A stretch of DNA of 64,000 bases from Pelomonas dachongensis (GTDB taxonomy: Bacteria; Pseudomonadota; Gammaproteobacteria; Burkholderiales; Burkholderiaceae_C), in the NCBI RefSeq assembly GCF_043555865.1, contig NZ_JBIGHY010000004.1, positions 310,001-374,000 of the forward strand. The letters are read 5' to 3'. A program made the position numbers and the translations under genes. The notes beneath the pieces were generated by a model. It was not told the origin of the DNA. It saw only the letters and a list, made by a program, of their open reading frames with translations, and did no database searches. Below are positions 41,769 through 50,139 of this stretch, piece after piece (position 1 is the stretch's first letter; each line of letters begins with the position of its first letter).

Positions 41769-44482
41769 ACACCCTGCTGCTTCGCTTGCTCAAAACCTGG
41801 CTGCTGGCGGTCGTGCTGCTGTCGGGTGCGTCCGCGCACGCCGCCTGCAGCGGCATCGCCTGCGTGTCCGCAGGCCCGCGGCTGGCCAGCGTGGACTCGA
41901 CCCGCGGCGCACTGCTGAATGCGCTGCTGGGCAGCCTGACCAACTCCACGCTGAACGTGAGCGTGGCCGACTGGAACTCGCTGGCCACCGGCGACCTGAG
42001 CCTGTTGCGCACCGTCAGCGCGCTGCAGGCGCAGGTGAACGCTTCATCACCCGCAGCCACGCTGACCAGCAACATCACGGTGCTGGACCTGCTGACCGCC
42101 GCGACCACCGGCGCGACGGCCGAAGGCAAGACGCAGCTGGCCGCCGCGCTGAACTCGCTGAAGCTGCCGCTGAACGGCCTGAGCACGCCGTTCAAACTGG
42201 GCGACCTGCTGCAGAGCAACGGCGTTCTGGGCACCACGCGCGTCAATGCGCTGGAGCTGGTCACGGGCGTGCTGCAGCTCTACAACAGCCGCAACGTGGT
42301 CAGCACGCCGCAGGCGATCACGCTGTCGGGCAGCAGCATCGGCCTGGGGTCGCTGCTGGGCAGCGTGACGCTGCAGGCGCAGGTCGTCGAGCCGCCGGTC
42401 ATCGTCTGCGGTGGGGTCGGCAGCACGTTCCACTCGGCTGCGCTGCGCGTGAAGCTGGGGGTGGATCTGGTGGCGGTCAACCTCGACGTGTCGGTGCTGA
42501 CCGCGCTGCTGGGCGGCGGTGTCTCCGCCAACCTGGGCCACCTGGACCTGTACGCGGAGGTGGCGCGCACGGACGGCGTCATCACCGCCATCAACGCGGT
42601 CAGCAGCGCGGTCACCGTGCAGGCGACGCCAGGTGTGGCGGCGCTTTACCTGGGCCGCATCGACGACGCGCTGTTCTTCAACCGCACCCGCCCGGTCAAC
42701 GCCGCGACCGACCTGGACTGGGGCGTCATCGGTGCGCTGAAGGTCGGTGCGCTCAGCATCGATATCAAGGCCAAGGCCGCCGCAGCGGGCAGCGCGACCG
42801 GCAGCACCACCCGCACGCTGACGCCGGCCAGCCCGACGGCCACCGTGTCCGCGAATGCCGGCTTTGCCACGACGCTGGTCGGCACGCTCGTCAGCAACCT
42901 GCAGCTGGACCTCGGGCCGGGCCTGCTGAGCGGCCTCGTCACCACCGTGCTCAATCTGCTGAAGCCGGTTGTGCAGGCGGCGCTGGTGAACACCGTCGGC
43001 AGCCTGGTCACCGGGCTGGTGGATCCGCTGCTGAACCTGCTGGGCATCCGGCTCGGCGAGACCGACATCGGCACGCAGGGCGTCACGCTGGCCTGCACCG
43101 TCAACGGCGCGGTGTACGAAGACGCCAACCACAACGCAACGCAGGACGGTGGCGAGACCGGCACCGGCCTGGCCCTTTACGCCAAGCTTGTGCCCGCCAC
43201 GCAGCCGGCGGGGCCGGCCATTGCCGTGGTGGCCATCACGCCGGGCAGCGGCTCGTTCAGCTTCGCGAGCGTGGCGGCGGCAGGCTACGTCGTCGTGGTG
43301 AACGCCAGTGCCGCGGCCAGCGACGTGACACCGGCCGTGCCCGCCGGCTGGCTGGCCACCGAGGCGCCGTCCCTCGCCCGCAGCTTCACGCTGGGCACGG
43401 CTGACGTGCCCGGCCAGCGCTTCGGCCTGTTCCACGGCAGCCGCCTGGCGGGCCAGGTGTTCAAGGACAACGGCGCCGCGGGGGGTACGCCCAACAACGG
43501 CGTGCGCGACGGCGGCGAGCTGCCGTTGGCCGGCATCGCGCTGGTGCTGACCGATGCCGGCAACACCGTCATCGACCGCGCCACCACGGCCGATGCCGGC
43601 GGCTACACGTTGTGGGTGCCGTCCACCGCCGGCGGCGTGCTGAAGGTCGCCCAGCCCGCGGTGGACGCCGGCTGGCTGGTCGTGTCAGGCGCCGCCGGGA
43701 ACTCTGGCGGCGTCTTCACGCCGGCTGATGGCAGCATCAGCGCCACGCTGGTCGCAGGCACCAGCTACACGGGCCTCAACTTCGGCAATGTGCCGGCCAA
43801 TGCCTTTCAGCCGGACGGCCAGCAGAGCATCCTCGCCGGCGCCTTCGCGCTGTATCCGCACACCTTCACCGCAGGCACTGCCGGCACCCTGAGCCTGGGC
43901 CGCGTCGCGACCGCCGGGCCGGGCTGGACGGCGGTGGTCCATCGCGACCTCAATTGCAACGGCAGCATCGATGCGACCGACGAAGTGCTGCCCGCCGCGG
44001 TGGCGTTGGTGGCCGACCAGAAGCTGTGCCTCGTCGCCAAGGTCGCCGCGCCGGCCGGGGTGCCCGACGGCACCCGGCACACGCTGGCGCTGACCGCGCA
44101 CTTCGCCTATGCGAACAGCGTGCTCACGCGCGAGCAGCAGCGCGGCGACGTGACGATGGTGGGGCAGCCCACGGTTGCCGGGCTGCAGCTGGTGAAGGCC
44201 GTGGACCGCAGCGTGGCACAGGCGGGCGACCTCATCACCTACACCATCACCTTCTCCAACCTCAGCAACGAGGCCTTGGGTGCGTTGAAGATCACGGACG
44301 CGACGCCCGCGTACACGGTGTTCCAGGCCGCCAGCTGCGGCACCATGCCCAACGCCCAGATCGTCTGCGCGGTATCGGCCCAGCCGCCTGCCGGCATGGC
44401 CGGGCGCGTGGAGTGGAGCTTCTCCGGCGCGCTGGGCAGCGGCCTGACCGGCCAGGTGGTGTTGGTCGTGCGGCTGCAGTAG
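41765..44482 (+). CDS. Exported protein with SdrB-like and DUF11 domains, TadG-like N-terminal region
   Basis: This 905-residue protein starts at ATG 41765 in the preceding stop codon context and has a signal peptide ending near SAHAACS. Residues about 30-440 (STRGALLNALLGSLTNSTLN; SVADWNSLATGDLSLLRTVS) resemble the C-terminal part of TadG-associated exported proteins and are helix-rich with no cysteine pairs beyond CGG. Two SdrB-like modules follow (about 447, NGAVYEDANHNATQDGGETG; about 560, GQVFKDNGAAGG), and a final DUF11 domain (about 803, LVKAVDRSVAQAGDLITYTI). It is translationally coupled to the barrel protein, so the two probably form a complex. Confidence 0.75.
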   Translation: MNTLLLRLLKTWLLAVVLLSGASAHAACSGIACVSAGPRLASVDSTRGALLNALLGSLTNSTLNVSVADWNSLATGDLSLLRTVSALQAQVNASSPAATLTSNITVLDLLTAATTGATAEGKTQLAAALNSLKLPLNGLSTPFKLGDLLQSNGVLGTTRVNALELVTGVLQLYNSRNVVSTPQAITLSGSSIGLGSLLGSVTLQAQVVEPPVIVCGGVGSTFHSAALRVKLGVDLVAVNLDVSVLTALLGGGVSANLGHLDLYAEVARTDGVITAINAVSSAVTVQATPGVAALYLGRIDDALFFNRTRPVNAATDLDWGVIGALKVGALSIDIKAKAAAAGSATGSTTRTLTPASPTATVSANAGFATTLVGTLVSNLQLDLGPGLLSGLVTTVLNLLKPVVQAALVNTVGSLVTGLVDPLLNLLGIRLGETDIGTQGVTLACTVNGAVYEDANHNATQDGGETGTGLALYAKLVPATQPAGPAIAVVAITPGSGSFSFASVAAAGYVVVVNASAAASDVTPAVPAGWLATEAPSLARSFTLGTADVPGQRFGLFHGSRLAGQVFKDNGAAGGTPNNGVRDGGELPLAGIALVLTDAGNTVIDRATTADAGGYTLWVPSTAGGVLKVAQPAVDAGWLVVSGAAGNSGGVFTPADGSISATLVAGTSYTGLNFGNVPANAFQPDGQQSILAGAFALYPHTFTAGTAGTLSLGRVATAGPGWTAVVHRDLNCNGSIDATDEVLPAAVALVADQKLCLVAKVAAPAGVPDGTRHTLALTAHFAYANSVLTREQQRGDVTMVGQPTVAGLQLVKAVDRSVAQAGDLITYTITFSNLSNEALGALKITDATPAYTVFQAASCGTMPNAQIVCAVSAQPPAGMAGRVEWSFSGALGSGLTGQVVLVVRLQ

Positions 44483-44591
44483 CGGCGCGGCCCCGCTTCC
44501 ACAGGGTTGGGGACGGAGGCGGTCGAACCCGGATTGCGAACGCGGAGTACCTCTCCAGACTTGGCATTGCGACCAGGCCGAAGAGGGTTCC

Positions 44592-46217
44592 ATGCTGCAT
44601 CCGATCATCTATGTACGTGGCTATGCCATGACCGAGGGCGAACGCAACGAGACGGCGAGCGACCCGTTCTGTGGTTTCAACGTCGGATCGACGGTCTTCC
44701 GTGCCACGCCCGACAAGACCGCGCGGGCGGAGAAGTTTGTCTTCGAGTCGCCGGTGCTGCGTCTGGTCACCGATTTCGGTTACCGCCACGTCTATCAGAA
44801 CGGCGCCGACATCAACGATCCCGACTGGGCGCCGCCCAACGACAGCGACGGCAACCCCACGCAAGGGATTCCGCCGCAGTCGATCGTGATCTATCGCTAC
44901 TACGACGACGGCTCCGGCGTCCTCGGCGACGGCCGCGCCCGCGACATCACCGAGTACGCGGCCGGGCTGAGCCAATTGATCCTGAAGGTGAAGGCACTCG
45001 TCTGCAGCCATCGGGACAAGGGCGGGGTGAGCCTCAAGCCCGAGGACTTTCGTGTCTACCTGGTGGCGCATTCCATGGGTGGCCTGGTCTGCCGCACTTT
45101 TCTGCAGAACCCCGACTGCGGCGACGACGAGGCCCGCCGAGCCGTCGACAAGCTTTTCACTTTCGCGACACCCCACAACGGCATCGACGTGGCCGGCGTC
45201 AACGTGCCGCAATGGCTCTCCAAGAACGAGGCGCATACCTTCAACCGCGAACGGATGGCCGGCTACCTGGCGATCAAGGACATCGCCGACGCCAACGACG
45301 GCCGGGTCGACCTGGTGCCCGAGGACGTGCTGCCGTCCGACCGCATCTTCACGATGGTCGGCACCAACCGTGGCGACTATGAGGTCGCCATGGGTGTGGT
45401 GCGCGCGTTCGTCGGCCATGGCAGCGATGGACTGGTGCGCGTGGCCAATGCCACGCTGTGGGGCGTCGACCGACGCACGAAATTGCCGACGCGACCCGCT
45501 GCCACCGCCTACTGCTACAGGTCGCACTCGGGCTACTTTGGCATCGTGAACTCCGAGGAGGCCTACCAGAACCTGAGCCGCTTCCTGTTCGGCGACATCC
45601 GCGTCGACATCTGGCTTGAGGTCACTTCCGTGACCTTGCCTTCGGAACTGCAGGCCAGGGCGAAGGACGTCGAGGCGCTGTACCAGTTCGAGGTGCTCGC
45701 CTCGCCGCGCGGCAAGCGCTGGTACCTGACGCGCCGCACCTCCGAGGAGGATTCGCCGGCCTGCCGGACGCACAGCCAGTTGTCCGACCCCCAGGAAGAG
45801 CGGGACACGCGCATGTACCTGTCATCCGTGTTCCTGATGAACCGGGCCAAGGTCAATGCAACCAAGCCAGGCTTGGCCTACGCGATGACGCTGGGCGTGA
45901 AAGTGCCCGACTACCAAGTGGAGCGTCGCTTCTGGGCAGACCAGCACTATGAAGGGGGCCATCTGTTCCGCGACACCGCCATTGTGGAGATGGTCCCGCC
46001 GGAGAAGGGCAGCGACGACTGGTCCGTGAAGTTCGGCTGGATGAGCAAGGTGGACGGCATCGCGACCAAGCCGCTCAGGTACCGGGTGCTGCAGGAGCAG
46101 GGCGAAGTGGTGGTCGACATCCCCTTTGCAGGCAATCACGAGCCGGGCATCAAGGGCAGGATCAGGTTGGTCGTGCGCCCTTGGAACTCGACGCCCGAGC
46201 CAGCGGGCGGGCAATAG
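44592..46217 (+). CDS. PGAP1/lipase-like alpha/beta hydrolase
   Basis: This 541-residue protein has no signal peptide. The N-terminal half is an alpha/beta hydrolase with PIIYVRGYAM, the nucleophile elbow VAHSMGGLVCRTF (about Ser161), a large insert with LFTFATPHNGIDVAGVNVP, and a candidate histidine in SHSGYFGIVNSEEAY. The C-terminal half (about 340-541) is beta-rich and unfamiliar. Family members are esterases or lipases; the substrate is unknown. AGAGGG precedes the start. The 109 bp upstream hold no clear promoter. It is convergent with puhE, with 97 bp between and no clear terminator. Confidence 0.82.
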   Translation: MLHPIIYVRGYAMTEGERNETASDPFCGFNVGSTVFRATPDKTARAEKFVFESPVLRLVTDFGYRHVYQNGADINDPDWAPPNDSDGNPTQGIPPQSIVIYRYYDDGSGVLGDGRARDITEYAAGLSQLILKVKALVCSHRDKGGVSLKPEDFRVYLVAHSMGGLVCRTFLQNPDCGDDEARRAVDKLFTFATPHNGIDVAGVNVPQWLSKNEAHTFNRERMAGYLAIKDIADANDGRVDLVPEDVLPSDRIFTMVGTNRGDYEVAMGVVRAFVGHGSDGLVRVANATLWGVDRRTKLPTRPAATAYCYRSHSGYFGIVNSEEAYQNLSRFLFGDIRVDIWLEVTSVTLPSELQARAKDVEALYQFEVLASPRGKRWYLTRRTSEEDSPACRTHSQLSDPQEERDTRMYLSSVFLMNRAKVNATKPGLAYAMTLGVKVPDYQVERRFWADQHYEGGHLFRDTAIVEMVPPEKGSDDWSVKFGWMSKVDGIATKPLRYRVLQEQGEVVVDIPFAGNHEPGIKGRIRLVVRPWNSTPEPAGGQ

Positions 46218-46314
46218 CGGCCCGGCAACCGGCGCCGTTGGGTGAGCCGGGGCAGCCGCACCTGGGATCGGTCATACCAAGCCGCCACGGGAACTGGCCA
46301 CCGAACGCAGGCCT

Positions 46315-47082
46315 TCAGGGCTGAGGGGTTCGCGAGCGCAGGCCCCAGTTCCAGAGTCGTTCGCTGGGCAGCGGCAGCACCATGAACCAATGCTCGAGCA
46401 GTGCGAGGCTCAAGAGCATGGCGACGAAGCTGCAGGCAGTCGCCTCGAAAGCGCCGAAGCGCAGTTCCACGGCGCTGTGCCAGGCGGCGGCGGCCAGCGC
46501 CGTGATGGCGATGGCGCTGACGGGGAACAGCGCGTTGCTGGGACGCTGGCGGAAGTAGCTGTGCATGTAGCGCAGGTGCTCGGGCAGGAACTGCTCGTTG
46601 AGGTTGCGCACGCCAAGGAACACATTGAGCTTGGCCGACAGGCGCATCAGCCACAGCACGCCGAAGGTCCATAGCGCGAGCTGGTTGGGCTGTTGCCAGG
46701 TCAACACCAGGATCGCAGCGCCGAGCACGATCAGCGCCAGCTCGTGGTACAGGATCGCCATGACCGCATGGCCCGCGCGCCGCCATCCCCGGGCGGCGGG
46801 CGGGCAGGGCTGGCGGCGCGGGCCGGTCACATAGCCCAGCAGGAAGCCCACCTCCTGCCAGGCCCAGACCATCAGCGCGGCGGTGAACGCAAGATATGCG
46901 CCGGTGATGCGCGTGTCCGCTGCCGACACCGCCACGCCCAGCAGCGACACGCCCAGCAGCACGGTGGCCGAGGCGAACGTCCACTTGTGCGTGGCGCGGG
47001 GCAGGCCGTTCAGGTACAGGATGACGCCCGTGCTGAACCACCACAGCAGCAGCGTGTAGAGGGCGGGCCAGCCGTGTTGCAT
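46315..47082 (-). CDS. puhE: Photosynthetic complex assembly protein PuhE
   Basis: This 255-residue integral membrane protein has about seven hydrophobic segments (ALYTLLLWWFSTGVILYLNG; AVMAILYHELALIVLGAAIL). Family signatures include FLGVRNLNEQFLPEHLRYM and HSYFRQRPSNALFP. In purple bacteria PuhE assists reaction-centre/LH1 assembly. It is the last gene of the bchF-puhE superoperon, 25 bp after acsF. The family call rests on sequence pattern and the expected position after acsF. Confidence 0.92.
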   Translation of the reverse strand: MQHGWPALYTLLLWWFSTGVILYLNGLPRATHKWTFASATVLLGVSLLGVAVSAADTRITGAYLAFTAALMVWAWQEVGFLLGYVTGPRRQPCPPAARGWRRAGHAVMAILYHELALIVLGAAILVLTWQQPNQLALWTFGVLWLMRLSAKLNVFLGVRNLNEQFLPEHLRYMHSYFRQRPSNALFPVSAIAITALAAAAWHSAVELRFGAFEATACSFVAMLLSLALLEHWFMVLPLPSERLWNWGLRSRTPQP

Positions 47083-47107
47083 CGCTCAGGCTCTCACAGG
47101 CTTCGAA

Positions 47108-48184
47108 CTACCAGCTCGGTGCCACACGCATCTCGCGCGGCAGCTCGTGGGTCTTGGTGGGCAGCAGGTAGAGCCGGCCAAAACACAGCGCGGCGCGCAC
47201 GGCGCACAGGCCTTGCTGCAGTCGGCCGACCACGCCGCCGCGTGCCTTGGCGCGCTCGGTGGCCGCGGAGATGTCGCACAGCCGGTCCATGCCGGCGCGG
47301 AAGGCCGGATGGTCGGTATCCAGGCTGAGCGGGAACACCTGGCGGGTGATCTCGGTCGTGATGTCGAACACGCGGTAGTCGTAGTCCGTTGGGTCCATGC
47401 CCAGCGCCTCGCTGAGCCAGGGGCGCGTGTGGTCGCGCACGTACATGGTGGCGTAGACGGCCAGCAGGAAGAAGCGGATCCACAGCTTGTTGCCGCCCTG
47501 CAGCAGGTGGGGCTGAGCGCGCATCATCAGTGCGAACGACTCACCGTGGCGGAACTCGTCGTTGCACCAGCGCTCGAACCACTTGAATATCGGGTGGAAG
47601 CGCTTCTCGGGGTGGCGCTCCAGCTGGCGGTAGATGCTGATGTAGCGCGCGTAGCCGATCTTCTCCGACAGGTAGGTTGCGTAGAAGATGTACTTGGGCT
47701 TGAAGTAGGTGTAGGCCTTGCTCTGCTTGAGGTTGAGCAGATCCACCTGCAGGCCGAAGTCCTTCAGCGACTGGTTGATGAAGTTGGCATGGCGCGACTC
47801 GTCGCGCGTCAGGTAGCGCATCAGCCGCTTGATGTCGGGGTTGCTGACGTTCTTCTGGATCTCGTTGTAGAGCACGCAGCCGCTGTACTCGCTGGTCAGC
47901 GAGCTGACGAGGAACTCCTGGAAGTCGCGCCGCAGCTGTGGCGACCACTGCGCCGACAGCGCCGCCACCTCGGCCGCGAACTCCGGCGTGCGGGTGAAGT
48001 GGTCGTGGTTGTTGTCGCCTTCGTACTCGGCCAGCATGGCGTCCCACTCGGCGCGGATGGGGCTCATGTCGAGCCGGTCCATGGCGGCGTAGTCGGTCTT
48101 GTAGAAGCGCGGCGTCAGTACCGTCTCGGCCTTGGCCAGGCGGGCGGCATCTTCGGGCGTGTGCAGTTCAGCGCTGGGCGACAT
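47108..48184 (-). CDS. acsF: Oxygen-dependent Mg-protoporphyrin IX monomethyl ester cyclase
   Basis: This 358-residue diiron enzyme forms ring E of bacteriochlorophyll using oxygen. Signature helices include FYKTDYAAMDRLDMSPI, SSLTSEYSGCVLYNEIQ and LTRDESRHANFINQSL with the iron-binding glutamate and histidine residues. ATG 48184 is preferred over an upstream TTG at 48205; it overlaps the puhC stop by 17 bp. Presence of AcsF rather than BchE alone fits pigment synthesis under oxygen. Activity in other bacteria needs the partner BciE or Ycf54, not seen here. Confidence 0.96.
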   Translation of the reverse strand: MSPSAELHTPEDAARLAKAETVLTPRFYKTDYAAMDRLDMSPIRAEWDAMLAEYEGDNNHDHFTRTPEFAAEVAALSAQWSPQLRRDFQEFLVSSLTSEYSGCVLYNEIQKNVSNPDIKRLMRYLTRDESRHANFINQSLKDFGLQVDLLNLKQSKAYTYFKPKYIFYATYLSEKIGYARYISIYRQLERHPEKRFHPIFKWFERWCNDEFRHGESFALMMRAQPHLLQGGNKLWIRFFLLAVYATMYVRDHTRPWLSEALGMDPTDYDYRVFDITTEITRQVFPLSLDTDHPAFRAGMDRLCDISAATERAKARGGVVGRLQQGLCAVRAALCFGRLYLLPTKTHELPREMRVAPSW

Positions 48185-48650
48185 GGGGGGCTCCGTGGGA
48201 GGCAAGGTCGGTTTGGGGCAGCAGCTGGGCGAAGACCGCCGAGTTGGTGGTGCCGAAAGATTCGAGGTCGACGCGCCGCTGCGTGCCGGGGTCGACCAAC
48301 GTCAGCCGGCCATCGGCCCGGCCCAGCAGCTCGAACGGCAGTTCGGGGCCGATGCCTTGGCGCTTGCGCTCACGCACCAGGCCGCGCATGGTGCTGCGCA
48401 GAAAGCCGTTGGTGCCAGGCGCTACGGTCGTCAGCAGCACGCCGCTGGCGGCGTCCCGCACTGCAATGCCGCCGTCGTCGCGATCCTCGAAGCGCAGCTG
48501 GCGCGCGCTCAGCGTGGCCGCGTCGGCTTGCTGCACAGCGCTCATGCCGGACAGCCGCACGGCGCTGACGCCGACCAGGCAGCTCAGCACCAGGGCCGCC
48601 ATGGCCATCAGCGGCACCCGGGGCAGTTTGGCTTGCAGGCTGGCGTTCAT
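48168..48650 (-). CDS. puhC: Photosynthetic complex assembly protein PuhC
   Basis: This 160-residue protein has one N-terminal transmembrane helix (PLMAMAALVLSCLVGVSAV) and a periplasmic beta-rich domain (QLRFEDRDDGGIAVRDAASG; PGTNGFLRSTMRGLVRERKR; RVDLESFGTTNSAVFAQLLP), matching PuhC. It helps organise RC-LH1. It is 8 bp after puhB, and its end overlaps acsF by 17 bp. Confidence 0.93.
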   Translation of the reverse strand: MNASLQAKLPRVPLMAMAALVLSCLVGVSAVRLSGMSAVQQADAATLSARQLRFEDRDDGGIAVRDAASGVLLTTVAPGTNGFLRSTMRGLVRERKRQGIGPELPFELLGRADGRLTLVDPGTQRRVDLESFGTTNSAVFAQLLPQTDLASHGAPHVAQR

Positions 48651-48658
48651 GGTCGTTC

Positions 48659-49369
48659 TCAGGCCGCGTGGGCGAGTGGGTTGGCGACCAGCGCGGGCAC
48701 GCCGGTGCGCTGGTCGACAGCGCCCACGGCGCGCACCGGCAGCGCATGCCGCGCGGCTTCGGCCCGCTGCAGCGCGCCGGCCAGCGTCTCAGCGACCGCC
48801 TTGGCATTGCTCAAGCCGCGCAGCATCGGTTGCGTGCGCTTGAGCCGCCAGGGCCGCACATGCGGCCACAGGTGCAGGTAGGCGATGCGGTCGGTGCCTG
48901 CCAAGCTGAGCACGATGTCGCCGCCGTGGCCGCGCCGGCGCAGGTCGGCCGAGGCGATCTGCGCGAACGGCAGGTTGAACGTGATGCTCAGCACCACACC
49001 CACGCGCATGACGATGCGCTTGCTGGTGATGGTGTAGACCGTCGTGCGCGCCATCAGCCAGGCCATGCCGCCCAGCAGCGCCAGCGCCAGCACGATCAGC
49101 GGCAGCATGCCGGCCAGGGCCATCAGCGTCTGGCCGATGGACGCGCCGTCATAGGCGCTGGTGACGCCGCGCCAGGCCAGCAGCCCGCCGAAGTAGACGA
49201 CGACGAGATCCACATGCAGCGCCTGCCGCGCCAGCAGCCAGGCGTCGGGGCTGCCTTGCCACAGCTGCGTCTCGTGGGCGGGCAAGGTCTCGGGCAGGCC
49301 GGGCGTGGCCTCAAACTCGTGCTCGTGGGTGGGCGCCAGCACGTTGACCAGCGTGGTGGCGGCCCTCAC
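48659..49369 (-). CDS. puhB: Reaction-centre assembly protein PuhB
   Basis: This 236-residue inner-membrane protein contains bPH2-type segments. Its N-terminal part includes ETQLWQGSPDAWLLARQALH, then three hydrophobic helices (VDLVVVYFGGLLAW; LMALAGMLPLIVLALALLGG), a TITSKRIVMRVGVVLSITFN motif and IYLHLWPHVRPWRLKRTQ. PuhB acts in reaction-centre H-subunit assembly. The start overlaps the puhA stop (ATGA). Confidence 0.94.
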   Translation of the reverse strand: MRAATTLVNVLAPTHEHEFEATPGLPETLPAHETQLWQGSPDAWLLARQALHVDLVVVYFGGLLAWRGVTSAYDGASIGQTLMALAGMLPLIVLALALLGGMAWLMARTTVYTITSKRIVMRVGVVLSITFNLPFAQIASADLRRRGHGGDIVLSLAGTDRIAYLHLWPHVRPWRLKRTQPMLRGLSNAKAVAETLAGALQRAEAARHALPVRAVGAVDQRTGVPALVANPLAHAA

Positions 49370-50130
49370 AGCAGCGGCTCCTGGCGAGCGGGCGTGGCGT
49401 ACAGCGTGCCGGCGCCGTAGTAGGCCATGATCTTTTCCTCTTCCAGCAGCGTGACCTGGTCGGCCGCACGGGTCCTGGGCACGCGGGCGAACTGGTGGCC
49501 GAGGATGGACTTGACGCGGATGCGACGCTGCTCGACGCGCGCGAAGTTCATCGGCAGCAGCACATGGGCGCCGCCGCCCACATCCACCTCCAGGTAACGG
49601 AACAGCATCTCCGAACGGTCCACCCAGATGTCCACCACGCGGCCGCCCTCGGCGCCGTCGTCGCCCAGCACCGGCAGGCCGCGCGGGTCCACGTCCTGCG
49701 GCGCCACGCCGAAACCCGGCGCCGCGCGCAGCGGCACGATCTTGGGCAGGCCTTCGTAGGTCATGTCGGCCACATCGGCACGGTCGCTCCAGCTGCCCGG
49801 CCCGACACCGGCCAGCAACAGGTCATCGGTGTCGGCATCGGGCTGCAGCGGCGCGCCGCGGTAGGCACCCGCGTGCACCAGAGGCTGGTTGTCGCGCCGC
49901 GCGCTGGGCGCGTCCACGGTGTCGCCGTTGGCCAGCCGGTAGGTCTTGGCGTCGGGCACCGACGGCCAGCCCTGCACGGTGATGGCCCGGGAGCGGTCCG
50001 ACTCCAGCGGGTAGCCCTCGCGCTTGTTCTCGCGGTGGAGGTAGTAGATGAGGCCCGCGAAGAAGATCCAGAACGCGTAGAGCACGAGCTGGGCGACGTC
50101 GATGTAGCCTGTGATGGCACCGGTTTGCAT
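49366..50130 (-). CDS. puhA: Photosynthetic reaction centre H subunit
   Basis: This 254-residue protein has one N-terminal transmembrane helix (VAQLVLYAFWIFFAGLIYYL) followed by HRENKREGYPLES, the H-subunit hallmark. A cytoplasmic PRC-barrel domain follows (PRGLPVLGDDGAEGGRVVDI; SEMLFRYLEVDV; QVTLLEEEKIMAYYGAG). It caps the cytoplasmic face of the reaction centre and shapes proton transfer to QB. It lies 9 bp after lhaA. Confidence 0.98.
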   Translation of the reverse strand: MQTGAITGYIDVAQLVLYAFWIFFAGLIYYLHRENKREGYPLESDRSRAITVQGWPSVPDAKTYRLANGDTVDAPSARRDNQPLVHAGAYRGAPLQPDADTDDLLLAGVGPGSWSDRADVADMTYEGLPKIVPLRAAPGFGVAPQDVDPRGLPVLGDDGAEGGRVVDIWVDRSEMLFRYLEVDVGGGAHVLLPMNFARVEQRRIRVKSILGHQFARVPRTRAADQVTLLEEEKIMAYYGAGTLYATPARQEPLL

Positions 50131-50139
50131 GGAGGCCTC

